This document shows, piece after piece, positions 28,141 to 36,983 of a stretch of 64,000 nt of DNA. The DNA comes from Streptomyces sp. G44 (GTDB lineage: Bacteria > Actinomycetota > Actinomycetes > Streptomycetales > Streptomycetaceae): contig NZ_JAFEXF010000009.1 in NCBI RefSeq assembly GCF_016905445.1, positions 19,406 to 83,405 of the forward strand, in the 5' to 3' direction. The translations under genes were made by a program, and so were the position numbers. The notes below the pieces were generated by a model that worked only from the letters and a program-made list of their open reading frames with translations, was not told the DNA's origin and did no database searches. Numbering within the stretch: position 1 is the stretch's first letter; every line of letters starts with the position of its first letter.

Positions 28141-29256
28141 CTACGCCGGAGGCAACCCGTACGCGTCGGCGATCAGTTCGTACGACCGCAGCCGGATGTC
28201 ACCGCTGTGCGCGTTGCCCGTGATCATCAGCTCGTCCGCTTCCGTCCGCTTGGCGAGGTCGTCCAGGCCCGTGCGGACCTGGTCGGCCGTGCCGTGGATG
28301 ACGTTGGCGTTCCAGCTCGTGATGAACTCCCGCTCCATCTCGTTGAACTCGTACGCCTCCGCCTCCTCCGGGGTGGGGACCAGTCCGGGGCGGCCGGTGC
28401 GCAGGCGGACCATGTTCAGGGCCGCGGCCATGACCTGGCGGCGGGCCTCGTTCTCGTCGTCCGTGGCGAGCGCGGAGACGCCGATGAGGGCGTAGGGCGC
28501 GTCGAGGACCGCGGAGGGCTTGAACGACTCGCGGTAGAGGTCCAGCGCCGGGATGGTGTTCTGCGCGGAGAAGTGGTGCGCGAAGGCGAAGGGCAGACCC
28601 AGGACCCCGGCGAGGCGGGCGCTGAACCCGGAGGAGCCGAGCAGCCACAGCGGCGGGCGGTGCGGGGACTGGACGCCGCCGGGCGAGGTCGCCTGGACGG
28701 GGCCGGGCACGGCGTGGATGCGCCGGTAGGGGTGGCCGTCCGGGAAGTCGTCGTCCAGGAAGCGCGTGAGCTCGGCCAGTTGCTGCGGGAAGTCGTCGGC
28801 GCCCTCGCTCAGCCGGTCCGAGCGGCGCAGCGCGGCGGCGGTCGCGCCGTCCGTGCCGGGGGCGCGGCCGAGGCCCAGGTCGACGCGGCCGGGGGCCATC
28901 GCCTCCAGGGTGCCGAACTGTTCGGCGATGACGAGCGGGGCGTGGTTGGGCAGCATGACGCCGCCGGAGCCGAGCCGGATGCGGTCGGTGTGGGCGGCGA
29001 GGTGGGCGAGGATCACGGCCGGCGACGAGGACGCGACGCCCGGCATGGAGTGGTGCTCGGCCACCCAGTAGCGGTGGTAGCCGCGGGCCTCGGCGAGCCT
29101 CGCGATCTCGACACTGGTGCGCAGCGCGTCGGTGGCGGTGCGCCCGGCGCCGACGGTGACGAGGTCGAGGACGGACAGCGGGACGGGCGCGGTGCCGTGC
29201 CGCTCGCCGCGGATGCCGTCGTCGCGTCGGCCGTCGCCGGTCGGGTCCACTGTCAC
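28141..29256 (-). CDS. Luciferase-like (LLM-class) flavin-dependent oxidoreductase
   Basis: A 371-residue protein of the bacterial luciferase fold. [19 protein letters not shown], the block [23 protein letters not shown] (typical of the alkanal-monooxygenase-like group), [23 protein letters not shown] and [15 protein letters not shown] are all present. These enzymes use reduced FMN or F420; the substrate is unknown. GTG at 29256 is chosen because AGGAGG lies seven bases upstream. It stands alone, divergent from the toxin-antitoxin-like pair. Confidence 0.9.
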   Translation of the reverse strand: MTVDPTGDGRRDDGIRGERHGTAPVPLSVLDLVTVGAGRTATDALRTSVEIARLAEARGYHRYWVAEHHSMPGVASSSPAVILAHLAAHTDRIRLGSGGVMLPNHAPLVIAEQFGTLEAMAPGRVDLGLGRAPGTDGATAAALRRSDRLSEGADDFPQQLAELTRFLDDDFPDGHPYRRIHAVPGPVQATSPGGVQSPHRPPLWLLGSSGFSARLAGVLGLPFAFAHHFSAQNTIPALDLYRESFKPSAVLDAPYALIGVSALATDDENEARRQVMAAALNMVRLRTGRPGLVPTPEEAEAYEFNEMEREFITSWNANVIHGTADQVRTGLDDLAKRTEADELMITGNAHSGDIRLRSYELIADAYGLPPA

Positions 29257-29384
29257 TGGGGTGCCTCCTGCACTGCGTACGTACGTCACATGGGTACGGG
29301 AGCGTCAACAGGAGGCACACTCCGTTTATTCCGTGACCGTCGCCGCCCCCTGCGCGGCACCCCCCAGGGGGTACCGTGCCCGCC

Positions 29385-29633
29385 ATGGCAGATCCCCTGA
29401 AGACGCTGGTCGACGGAGTCGAGGTCGAGGTGCCCAACACCATCCCCGACATCCGCGCCGCCCTGCCCGAGGACCGGCGCGCGGAGTTCGACCGGGCCAT
29501 CAACGCCGCCGGGGTCGACGAGATCCACGCCGTGATGCGCCACTGGATGCTGGAGGCGGTGCCCGATCCGGACGCCGAGGCGCGGCTCGCGCGGCTCGCC
29601 TCCGACGAGGCCGAGCGGCGGGGAGCGTCGTGA
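29385..29633 (+). CDS. Probable antitoxin (DUF6247-like)
   Basis: An 82-residue acidic protein. DIRAALPEDRRAEFDRAINAAG and EIHAVMRHWMLEAVPDPDAEARLAR resemble DUF6247-type proteins found in Streptomyces directly before RelE/ParE-like genes. The stop overlaps the next start (GTGA), a typical antitoxin-toxin arrangement. No strong ribosome binding site is seen before the ATG. The function is inferred from size, charge and context. Confidence 0.65.
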   Translation: MADPLKTLVDGVEVEVPNTIPDIRAALPEDRRAEFDRAINAAGVDEIHAVMRHWMLEAVPDPDAEARLARLASDEAERRGAS

Positions 29634-29890
29634 GCCCCCGCCACCGCCGGGCCCACCGGGTCACCTACGCGCCGCCCGCGGACGACACCCTCGCCAAGAT
29701 GGGCGACGCCGAGGCGTTCCGCGCCGCGCTGGCGCGCACGATCGGCCGCGACCCGTACGGCCACGGCTCGACACCCGTACGGGGCGAGCAGGACCGCAGG
29801 GAGGCGACCGTGCGGGGCGCCATCGTCCTGTATTACGTCTCCGGGTCGGTCCAGACGTTAACGGTGGTCAGACTGATCCTCAGCCCTTAG
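29630..29890 (+). CDS. Probable RelE/ParE-like toxin with a TTA codon
   Basis: An 86-residue basic protein, GTG start within the upstream stop. RTIGRDPYGHGSTPVRGEQDRREATV, then the hydrophobic strand GAIVLYYVSG and the end TLTVVRLILSP, fit the RelE/ParE fold, in which a short N-terminal helix pair precedes a beta-sheet ending in V-x-R-I/L. Codon 77 (29858-29860) is TTA, so full translation would need the bldA tRNA. RelE-type catalytic residues cannot be assigned, so it could act on another target. Confidence 0.6.
   Translation: MSPRHRRAHRVTYAPPADDTLAKMGDAEAFRAALARTIGRDPYGHGSTPVRGEQDRREATVRGAIVLYYVSGSVQTLTVVRLILSP
29858..29860 (+). promoter_or_regulatory. TTA (bldA-dependent) codon in the toxin-like gene
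   Basis: In-frame TTA ten codons before the stop, in ACG TTA ACG. It lies only in the toxin-like partner, not in the antitoxin-like gene. Confidence 0.75.
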
Positions 29891-29899
29891 GGGGTGCCG

Positions 29900-30649
29900 T
29901 CAGCCCCTAGGGGTGCCGTCGGCCTGGACCAGCGGTTCCTTCGTGAACAGGGTTCCGAGTTCGGGGGCGTTGACCCGGCGCTCGGCGAGCCGCAGGGCCT
30001 CCCGGACCGTGACCTGGTTGGCCGTCAGGACCGGTTTGCCGACGGCCGCCTCCAGGTCGCGGACGTACGCCGCCGTGTGCAGGGCGGTGTCCGGCAGGAG
30101 GAGCGCCTCGGCGTCCGGGTGGTCGCCGTCGCGGGCCAGCGCGAGGACCTCGTCGCGGCCCCAGGTGCCGACCTCCGCCGCCGTGACGATGCCGCTGCCC
30201 CGCGTCGAGACGACCTCCAGGCCCGCCGACTTCAGGAACGCCGTGAAGTGCGCGGCCACGTCGTCCGGGTACGTCGCCGCGATCGCGACGCGGGCCGCGC
30301 CCACCTCGCGTACGGCGTGGACGAAGGCGAACGACGTCGACGAGGCGGGCAGGCCCGCCGCGCGGGCGAGGCCGCGCACCTGTTCGTGCGCGCCCTCCCA
30401 GCCGTGGACGAAGCTGCCGCTGGTGCACGCCCAGACGACGGCCTCCGCGCCGGAGAGCCGCAGCTCCTCGACGCCGGCGGCGAGCCGCGCGGGCGAGCCC
30501 ATCTCCCGGAGCGCGTCGACCCGGTGCGCGTCCTCGCCGATGTCCGTGTGGACGACCTGAAGCCGGACATCGCTGCCGAGCATCTGCTCCATGCGGGGGT
30601 AGTCGTCCTCGGCCGAGTGCCCCGGGTAGAGAAATCCGAGTGCCGTCAC
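29900..30649 (-). CDS. Maleate isomerase/arylmalonate decarboxylase-like enzyme lacking the second cysteine
   Basis: A 249-residue protein of the Asp/Glu racemase superfamily, maleate cis-trans isomerase branch. FLYPGHSAEDDYPRME opens the first lobe. The first active-site cysteine is C75 in VVWACTSGSF. At the second active-site position, where the neighbouring paralogue has ISCTN, this protein has LLLPDTALHT with Asp187, so a two-base isomerase or racemase mechanism is unlikely. GTG start with AGGAGG six bases upstream; it overlaps the end of the upstream paralogue by four bases. The context of transporter, amidase and dehydrogenase suggests catabolism of a small carboxylate (EutA-like). Confidence 0.83.
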   Translation of the reverse strand: MTALGFLYPGHSAEDDYPRMEQMLGSDVRLQVVHTDIGEDAHRVDALREMGSPARLAAGVEELRLSGAEAVVWACTSGSFVHGWEGAHEQVRGLARAAGLPASSTSFAFVHAVREVGAARVAIAATYPDDVAAHFTAFLKSAGLEVVSTRGSGIVTAAEVGTWGRDEVLALARDGDHPDAEALLLPDTALHTAAYVRDLEAAVGKPVLTANQVTVREALRLAERRVNAPELGTLFTKEPLVQADGTPRG

Positions 30650-31509
30650 GTCCAGCCTCCTCCTTCTGCGGATGGTCCTGCGGGCGGGGCTTCGGGCAGG
30701 CCCTGCGGGGGCGGCGGACGCAGCGGACTCGCGCCCGGCCGCGCCCCTGGGTCGATCAGTGCCTGACAAGGCCCTACCGCACGCGTACCCAGCCGGCGCA
30801 GGGCCGACCACATCGTCACCTGGTTCGCCGAGATCACCGGCATGCGCAGTTCCGCTTCCAGTTGCGGGATCACGTCGTACGTGGGGAGGTTCGTGCAGCT
30901 GATGAAGAGGGCGTCCGCCCCAGCCGGCACCGCGCGGCGCGCCATGCCGGCCACATTCCGGTAGGGGACCTTCCAGATGTGCCGGGTCAGCCCGAGGCAG
31001 GCGCGGGCCGTGACGACGACGTCCGCCTCGGCGAGGTACTCCTCCAGGGCCCGCGTCACCGACCAGGTGTAGGGCGTGACGAGGGCGATGCGCCGGGCGC
31101 CCAGGACCTCCAGGGCCTCCAGGAGCGCGCCGGAGGTGGTCACGGAGGCGACCGCGCCCTCGCGGGTCATGGCCTCGCACATCGCCCGCTCCCCCGCGAC
31201 GCCGCCGACGAAACTGCCCGACGTACAGGCGTACGCGAGGACCTCGGGCTCGGCGGCGGTCAGCGCGCGGACCGCGTCGGCGAGCGTCTCGTGCTCGCTG
31301 ACCAGGCGCGCCAGGTCCAGGCTGACCTCGACGGGCACGTACGGCGTGCGGGTGAGGTGGAGGGAGACCTCGTCCGGGACCCAGCGCCACAGTTCGCGGT
31401 CGAGGGCGAAGTCGAACGGGGCGACGACACCGACACCGCGCTGGGGGTGGGGATACCTGCCACGCCGTCCAGGCAGTGGGGGAGGTCCCCCGAGGAAAGA
31501 GACGTCCAT
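30646..31509 (-). CDS. Maleate cis-trans isomerase-like enzyme (EutA-like)
   Basis: A 287-residue protein of the same superfamily with both active-site cysteines: C95 in AYACTSGSF and C205 in FISCTNLPTYD. These correspond to the two cysteines that carry out isomerisation of maleate or racemisation. An N-terminal ~25 residues and a Pro-rich C-terminal ~35 residues are extra. It is translationally coupled to the downstream paralogue. The start is ATG 31509, where homology begins; upstream frames are non-coding. In ectoine-degradation clusters EutA belongs to this family, and the nearby Ehu-like transporter makes that comparison relevant, but eutB, eutC and doeAB are absent here. Confidence 0.85.
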   Translation of the reverse strand: MDVSFLGGPPPLPGRRGRYPHPQRGVGVVAPFDFALDRELWRWVPDEVSLHLTRTPYVPVEVSLDLARLVSEHETLADAVRALTAAEPEVLAYACTSGSFVGGVAGERAMCEAMTREGAVASVTTSGALLEALEVLGARRIALVTPYTWSVTRALEEYLAEADVVVTARACLGLTRHIWKVPYRNVAGMARRAVPAGADALFISCTNLPTYDVIPQLEAELRMPVISANQVTMWSALRRLGTRAVGPCQALIDPGARPGASPLRPPPPQGLPEAPPAGPSAEGGGWT

Positions 31510-31693
31510 GAGCAGGCCCCACGTTCGTGCGTGGTGGTCGGGGACCGGCCGGAGGCCGGGACGGGCTGCCCGGCGGGGGCGCCGGGACCTGCGGTGCGGC
31601 ACCGCTGCCGCAGTGCCTCTGTTGACGAAGGTAGGTTCGGGTGCCAGCGTGGTCAATCAGGTAGCCGTACCTCTTCAGGGAAGCGGAACGCCA

Positions 31694-32650
31694 TTGTCCG
31701 GTACCACCGTTCTCGTCCTGGACGCGGCGCCGCCCGCGCCCCCGCCACGCCTCGGCGCCCTCACCGGCCGCGCCCGGATCCTGCACACCGACGGGGCCGG
31801 CCTCGCCGCCCGACTCCCGCTCGCGGACGTGCTGTTGGTGTGGGACTTCACCTCGGACGCGGTGCGCCGCGCCTGGCCCGGCGCGGGCCGCCGGCCGCGC
31901 TGGGTGCACACCGCGAGCGCCGGCGTGGACCACCTCATGTGTCCCGAACTCGCCGCCTGCGAAACCGTGGTGACGAACGCGCGCGGCGTCTTCGACCAGC
32001 CCGTCGCGGAGTACGTCGCCGCGCTCGTCCTCGCCCTGGCCAAGGACCTGCCGCGCACCCTGGAGCTCCAGCGCGAGCGCTCCTGGCGCCACCGGGAGTC
32101 GCGGCGGGTCGCGGGCACGCGTGCGTGCGTGGTGGGTTCGGGCCCGATCGGCCGGGCCGTCGCGCGGACCCTGAAGGCGCTCGGCGTCGTCACCGCTCTG
32201 GTGGGCCGCGCGCCGCGCCCGGGAGTGCACGGCGCCGAGGAACTCGACCGGCTGCTCGCGCGCGCCGACTGGGTGGTCTGCGCGGCGCCGCTCACCGACG
32301 GCACACGCGGCATGTTCGACGCCCGGCGCTTCGGCGTCATGCAGCCGTCGGCGTACTTCGTCAACATCGGGCGCGGCCCGCTCGTCGTTGAGGACGACCT
32401 GGTGGCCGCCCTGTCGAAGCGGTGGATCGCGGGCGCGGCCCTCGACGTCTTCGCGCGGGAGCCGCTGCCCGCGGACAGCCCGCTGTGGACGGCGCCGGGG
32501 CTGCTGGTCTCCCCGCACATGAGCGGTGACACGGTCGGCTGGCGCGATGAACTGGGCGCACAGTTCCTTCGGTTGTACGAGTCGTGGGAGGCGGGCCGGC
32601 CGCTGCCGAACGTGGTCGACAAGGAACGTGGGTATGTCCCGGGACACTGA
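31694..32650 (+). CDS. D-isomer-specific 2-hydroxyacid dehydrogenase
   Basis: A 318-residue NAD(P)-dependent oxidoreductase. It has a substrate-binding N-lobe, the Rossmann loop CVVGSGPIGRAVARTLKALG (about 145-165), the catalytic Arg region NIGRGPLVVEDDLVAAL, the Glu of DVFAREPLP and the His of LLVSPHMSGDT. It reduces a 2-keto acid or the reverse. The best start is TTG at 31694 with a weak GGAA site; an alternative downstream start is possible. It is divergent from the isomerase pair, with the amidase gene 18 bases downstream. Confidence 0.9.
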   Translation: MSGTTVLVLDAAPPAPPPRLGALTGRARILHTDGAGLAARLPLADVLLVWDFTSDAVRRAWPGAGRRPRWVHTASAGVDHLMCPELAACETVVTNARGVFDQPVAEYVAALVLALAKDLPRTLELQRERSWRHRESRRVAGTRACVVGSGPIGRAVARTLKALGVVTALVGRAPRPGVHGAEELDRLLARADWVVCAAPLTDGTRGMFDARRFGVMQPSAYFVNIGRGPLVVEDDLVAALSKRWIAGAALDVFAREPLPADSPLWTAPGLLVSPHMSGDTVGWRDELGAQFLRLYESWEAGRPLPNVVDKERGYVPGH

Positions 32651-32668
32651 TCACGACCAGGAGGCCGG

Positions 32669-34072
32669 ATGTCCGAGCTCACGGATCTCACCGCCGTACG
32701 ACTCGTCGAGGGGTACCGCGAGGGCGAATTCAGTCCGGTGGACGTGGTCCGCGCCGCGCTGCGGCGGGCCGAGGAGACCCAGCCCCTGGTCAACGCCTTC
32801 GTGCGGATCGAGGCACGGTCCGCCCTGGAGCAGGCCGAGGCCAGTGCCGGGCGGTGGCGGCACGGGGAGCCGCAGGGGCTGGTGGACGGCGTGCCGGTTT
32901 CGGTGAAGGACCTCCTGCTGCTGCGCGGCGGCCCGACCCTGCGGGGCTCGCGGACCATCCGCGCGGAGGGGACGTGGGAGGAGGACGCCCCTTCGGTGGC
33001 ACGGCTGCGGGAGCACGGCGCGGTGTTCATCGGCCGCACGACGACCCCGGAGTTCGGCTGGAAGGGCGTGACGGACAGCCCGCTCAGCGGCGTCACCCGC
33101 AATCCGTACGACACCTCGCGCACCTCGGGCGGCTCCAGCGGGGGCAGCGCGGTGGCCGTGGCGGTCGGCGCGGGTCCCTTGTCGCTGGGGACGGACGGCG
33201 GCGGCTCGGTGCGGATCCCGGCGGCGTTCTGCGGGATCTTCGCGCTGAAGCCGACGTACGGCCGGGTGCCGCTGTATCCCGCGAGCCCCTTCGGGACGCT
33301 CTCCCACGTGGGGCCGATGACGCGGGACGCGGCGGACGCGGCGCTGATGATGGAGGTGATCAGCGGGCCCGACCCCCGGGACTGGTCCCAGCTGGGAGCG
33401 GTGACGGACGGCTTCCGCGCGGGTCTGGAGGGCGGGGTGCGCGGGCTGCGCGTCGCCTACTCGCCCTCGCTGGGCGGCCAGGTCGCGGTGCGGTCCGCCG
33501 TCGCGGCGGCCGTGCGGCGGGCGGTGGAGTCCCTCGCCGCGCAGGGGGCGTACGTCGAGGAGGCCGACCCCGACTTCTCGGACCCGGTGGAGGCCTTCCA
33601 CACCCTGTGGTTCAGCGGGGCGGCAGGCGTCGCGCGGCATCTGGCGTCCTCCCGGCGGCAGTTGCTCGACCCCGGCCTGCGGGAGGTCTGCGGGCAGGGC
33701 GCGCGGTACAGCGCGCTGGACTACCTCGCGGCGGTCGACGTCCGCACGGATCTCGGGCGCCGCATGGGCCGCTTCCACTCGACGTACGACCTGCTGGTCA
33801 CACCGACGCTGCCAGTGACGGCGTTCGAGGCGGGCGTCGAGGTCCCCAAGGGCTCCGGGCACCGGCGCTGGACGGGGTGGACGCCGTTCACGTACCCCTT
33901 CAACCTCACGCAGCAGCCCGCGGCGACCGTGCCCTGCGGGGTGGACGAGGAGGGACTGCCCGTCGGGGTGCAGATCGTCGGCGCGCGGCACGCCGACGCG
34001 GTGGTGCTGCGGGCGGCGCACGCGCTGTACGAGGCGGGGGCGGGCGGTGTGGCGCCGCCCGTGCTCGACTAG
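32669..34072 (+). CDS. Amidase (amidase-signature family)
   Basis: A 467-residue hydrolase with the complete Ser-cisSer-Lys triad: K80 in VSVKDLL, S156 in TSGGSSGGSA and S180 in TDGGGSVRIPA (24 residues apart, as usual). It hydrolyses a carboxamide. The specificity is unknown; the long C-terminal part with LLVTPTLPVTAF and QQPAATVPCG is like bacterial AmiC/GatA-type enzymes. The start is supported by AGGAGG four to five bases upstream. It forms an operon with the dehydrogenase. Substrate uptake by the nearby EhuABCD system is a natural guess. Confidence 0.92.
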   Translation: MSELTDLTAVRLVEGYREGEFSPVDVVRAALRRAEETQPLVNAFVRIEARSALEQAEASAGRWRHGEPQGLVDGVPVSVKDLLLLRGGPTLRGSRTIRAEGTWEEDAPSVARLREHGAVFIGRTTTPEFGWKGVTDSPLSGVTRNPYDTSRTSGGSSGGSAVAVAVGAGPLSLGTDGGGSVRIPAAFCGIFALKPTYGRVPLYPASPFGTLSHVGPMTRDAADAALMMEVISGPDPRDWSQLGAVTDGFRAGLEGGVRGLRVAYSPSLGGQVAVRSAVAAAVRRAVESLAAQGAYVEEADPDFSDPVEAFHTLWFSGAAGVARHLASSRRQLLDPGLREVCGQGARYSALDYLAAVDVRTDLGRRMGRFHSTYDLLVTPTLPVTAFEAGVEVPKGSGHRRWTGWTPFTYPFNLTQQPAATVPCGVDEEGLPVGVQIVGARHADAVVLRAAHALYEAGAGGVAPPVLD

Positions 34073-34569
34073 GCGCGCCGGAAGGTCAGCGTCTCGCCCT
34101 GGGCGCCCGCGCGCCACAGGTCGTTGCAGGCCTCGGCCATGCGGTCGAGGCCGTCGACGACCTGGCCCCAGACGATGCCGGGCACCCAGCCGACGTCGCC
34201 GTTCAGGAGCAGGTTGTTCCGTTCGTAGAACAGGGCGAGGTCGACGACGGTGGTGCCCGCCCGTACGCCGGCCTCGGGTTCGTAGCCGTACGCCTGTGTG
34301 CCCAATTCCGTACCGGAGAAGGAGAAATAGCAGAGATCTCCTGGAATAGGGGTCACTGTCGGATTCTCCAGGGGCGGCTCGCGGTCCGCGAAAGCCGGGA
34401 AGAGGGCGTAGATCTCATTGCGCGCGTATTTCGCGTGGTAGACGTCGGACCCGAGCGGAAGCGCCTCCCACACCGCCGCGCAGGTCACCGGGGCCCGGTC
34501 GTCGAGCAGCCGCGCCGTGCACTGGATTCCCCGCTTCGCGAGGGAGACGTCGATGTGTCGGTCTGCCAT
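34069..34569 (-). CDS. DUF3830 family protein (cyclophilin-like fold)
   Basis: A 166-residue protein with the DUF3830 pattern: CTARLLDDRAPVTCAAVWEALP, AKYARNEIYALFP, GDLCYFSFSG and VVDLALFYERNNLLLNGDVGW. Members have a cyclophilin-like beta-barrel and occur in clusters with amidases, maleate-isomerase-like enzymes and amino-acid-type ABC transporters; the activity is unknown. It is convergent with the amidase gene, overlapping it by four bases, and divergent from ehuB. Start chosen at ATG 34569, with GGAGGAG upstream; ATG 34578 is possible. Confidence 0.87.
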   Translation of the reverse strand: MADRHIDVSLAKRGIQCTARLLDDRAPVTCAAVWEALPLGSDVYHAKYARNEIYALFPAFADREPPLENPTVTPIPGDLCYFSFSGTELGTQAYGYEPEAGVRAGTTVVDLALFYERNNLLLNGDVGWVPGIVWGQVVDGLDRMAEACNDLWRAGAQGETLTFRRA

Positions 34570-34666
34570 GAAATCCATGCTCCTCCCGGGGTCAAGAGCG
34601 CAACGATCGCATCAGGGGCCGGAATTCGTCGGCATATCCCGCGTCGAGTCGGGTAGCCGCGCGCCC

Positions 34667-35599
34667 ATGGCTCCACCACTTGGGAACAACGAGGGAACAG
34701 CCGGCAGAGCGGTTCGCCGCCGCGCCCTGCTCACCGGAGCGGGCGCGGCGGCTTTCGGCGCATTCGGGATCTCGGCATGCAGCCGGGTGCCCGAGGAGGG
34801 GAAGGTGCAGGGGGGCGACCTGCTGGAGCGGCTGCGGGACAGCGGCACGGTCAGGATCGGCGTCGCGGGCGAGGTCCCGTTCGGCTACATCGACGAGGAC
34901 GGCGAGGTGACGGGCGAGGCACCGGAAATCGCCAAGGTCATCTTTCCCCGCCTCGGTGTGCCCGAGGTCAAGGCGGTGCCGACCAAGTTCGGCGCCCTGA
35001 TCCCCGGTCTGACGCAGGCACGGCAGTTCGACGTGGTCTCGGCGGGCATGTACATCAACCCGACGCGGTGCGAGCAGGTCCTCTTCTCCGACCCGGACTA
35101 CCGCATGCTCGACTCCTTCCTCGTGCGGAAGGGCAACCCGCACGGCGTCCGGACCTACGAGGACGTCGCGGAGAAGGGCCTGCGCCTGGCGAGCGGCACC
35201 GCCTACGCGCAGATCGACTACGCCAAGGCCGCGGGCGTGCGGGACGTGCTCGTCCTGCCCGACCAGGTGGCGGGGCTCGACGCCGTGGCACAGGGCCGCG
35301 TCGACGTCTTCGCCGGCACCAACGTCACCGTACGCATGGTGGTCGGCAAGAACCCGCGGGTCGAGGCGACGAAGCCCTTCCAGCCCGTGGTCGACGGCGA
35401 GCCGGCCTACGGCGCGGGCGGCTTCGCCTTCCGGCTGTCCGAGAAGAACCTGCGGGACGCCTTCAACAAGGAGCTGCACCGGCTCAAGAGGAGCGGCGAA
35501 CTCCTGCGGATCGTCGAGCCGTTCGGTTTCACCGAGGCGGAGATGACGGATCTGACCGTGCGGAAGCTGTGTCCCCCGGCGAAGGGCTCCTCCTCATGA
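34667..35599 (+). CDS. ehuB: EhuB-like solute-binding lipoprotein
   Basis: A 310-residue family-3 (amino-acid type) binding protein. The signal has a twin-arginine-like RRRALLTGAGAAAF and ends in a lipobox ISAC with Cys38 lipidated. The mature domain begins LRDSGTVRIGVAGEVPFGYIDEDGEVTGEAPEIAK. It is similar to proteins annotated as ectoine/hydroxyectoine-binding EhuB, but specificity is not proven, and the neighbouring amidase and isomerases may point to another small zwitterion or dicarboxylate. The stop overlaps the ehuC start. Confidence 0.85.
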   Translation: MAPPLGNNEGTAGRAVRRRALLTGAGAAAFGAFGISACSRVPEEGKVQGGDLLERLRDSGTVRIGVAGEVPFGYIDEDGEVTGEAPEIAKVIFPRLGVPEVKAVPTKFGALIPGLTQARQFDVVSAGMYINPTRCEQVLFSDPDYRMLDSFLVRKGNPHGVRTYEDVAEKGLRLASGTAYAQIDYAKAAGVRDVLVLPDQVAGLDAVAQGRVDVFAGTNVTVRMVVGKNPRVEATKPFQPVVDGEPAYGAGGFAFRLSEKNLRDAFNKELHRLKRSGELLRIVEPFGFTEAEMTDLTVRKLCPPAKGSSS

Positions 35600-36330
35600 T
35601 GTCGTCGCAGTTCTTCGGCAACTGGTTCCTGCCCGGCCTCTGGATCACCCTCCAGGTCACCTTCCTCAGCGCGGCCCTCGCCTTCGTGATCGCCTTCCCG
35701 ATCGGCGTGCTGCGCACGCACCGGCTGTGGATCGTGCGGTTCCTCGCCGGGGCCTACTTCGAGATCTTCCGCAGCACGTCGTCGCTGGTCTTCATGTACT
35801 GGATCGCGTTCACGGTGCCGCCGGTCTTCGGCATCGGCTTCCAGCCGATGTTCGCGGGCGTGCTGGCGCTCGGCATCACCTACGGGGCCTACGGGTCGGA
35901 GATCGTGCGCGGCGCGCTCGCCGCGGTGCCGCCCGCGCAGCGCGAGGCGGGCATCGCCCTGAACTTCACGCCGTTCCAGCGGCTGCGCCGCATCGAACTG
36001 CCCCAGGCCTGGCCGGAGATGATCCCGCCGTTCAACAACCTGCTCATCGAGCTGCTCAAGGGCACCTCACTGGTCTCCCTCATCGCGGTGGCCGACCTGA
36101 CGTTCGCCGGTGACCTGCTGCGCCTCGTGACGAACGAGAGCGCGCCGATCTACACGCTGCTGCTCGTCCTGTACTTCGTCCTCGCGTTCGTCCTCACGCG
36201 CGGCATGCGGCTCCTGGAGCGGCACGCCAAGAAACGGGTCGGCCGGGCGCCCGAGAGGACGGGCCTGTTCGGCGGGGTGCGCGCCACGTCGTCGATCGAC
36301 GTCGTCACCGGTACGGGGGCTGCCAAGTGA
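35596..36330 (+). CDS. ehuC: EhuC-like ABC transporter permease
   Basis: A 244-residue HisM/GlnP-type permease with five predicted spans and the EAA loop ALAAVPPAQREAGIALNFTPF. The ATG overlaps the ehuB stop and the end overlaps the ehuD GTG, so four genes form one tightly coupled operon. It forms the membrane channel with EhuD. The symbol follows the usual annotation of this gene order and is not proof of ectoine transport. Confidence 0.87.
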   Translation: MMSSQFFGNWFLPGLWITLQVTFLSAALAFVIAFPIGVLRTHRLWIVRFLAGAYFEIFRSTSSLVFMYWIAFTVPPVFGIGFQPMFAGVLALGITYGAYGSEIVRGALAAVPPAQREAGIALNFTPFQRLRRIELPQAWPEMIPPFNNLLIELLKGTSLVSLIAVADLTFAGDLLRLVTNESAPIYTLLLVLYFVLAFVLTRGMRLLERHAKKRVGRAPERTGLFGGVRATSSIDVVTGTGAAK

Positions 36331-36983
36331 ACTGGAACTGGTCGCACGTCGACGCCTTCATGCCGCTCTTCTGGGACGGCGTGGTCCTCACCCTCCAGGC
36401 GCTGTTCTTCGGCACCCTGATCGCCTTCTCGCTCGGCCTGGTCTGGGCGATCGCGCAGCGCTCCGGGAAGAGGTGGATCCGGTGGCCGGTCACGGCGGTC
36501 ACCGAGTTCATCCGCAGCACCCCGCTGCTGGTGCAGCTGTTCTTCCTGTTCTACGTGGTGCCCCAGTGGGGCCCCGCCAGCCCCTCTATGTCTCCCCTCA
36601 CCACGGGCGTCGTCGGCCTCGGGCTGCACTACTCGACGTACACCTCGGAGGTCTACCGCGCCGGGATCGAGGGTGTGCCGGCCGGTCAGTGGGAGGCGGC
36701 GACCGCGCTGAGCCTCTCCAGGCGCCGCACCTGGACGGCCGTCATCCTGCCGCAGGCGGTGCGCCGGGTGATCCCCGCGCTCGGCAACTACGTGATCATC
36801 ATGCTGAAGGAGTCGCCGCAGATGGCCGCCATCGGCGCGCTCGACATGCTGGGCCAGGCCCAGGGTTACAGCCAGGCGACCTTCACCTACGAGGCGATCA
36901 GCGTGGTCGGTGTCGCCTTCATCGTCATCGCCTACCCCGCCTCTGTCCTCCTGCGAGCCTTGGAGCGTCGTCTTGTCCGCTGA
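36327..36983 (+). CDS. ehuD: EhuD-like ABC transporter permease
   Basis: A 218-residue HisM-type permease. FIRSTPLLVQLFFLFYV and the EAA loop AGIEGVPAGQWEAATALSL are typical. GTG start within the ehuC stop, preceded by a G-run. The ATPase gene starts at a TTG before its stop. It partners EhuC. Confidence 0.87.
   Translation: MNWNWSHVDAFMPLFWDGVVLTLQALFFGTLIAFSLGLVWAIAQRSGKRWIRWPVTAVTEFIRSTPLLVQLFFLFYVVPQWGPASPSMSPLTTGVVGLGLHYSTYTSEVYRAGIEGVPAGQWEAATALSLSRRRTWTAVILPQAVRRVIPALGNYVIIMLKESPQMAAIGALDMLGQAQGYSQATFTYEAISVVGVAFIVIAYPASVLLRALERRLVR

Noticed and set aside
31076..31693. N-terminal extension of the 2-hydroxyacid dehydrogenase
   Set aside because: The added sequence lies antisense to the maleate-isomerase gene and is not part of the dehydrogenase fold.
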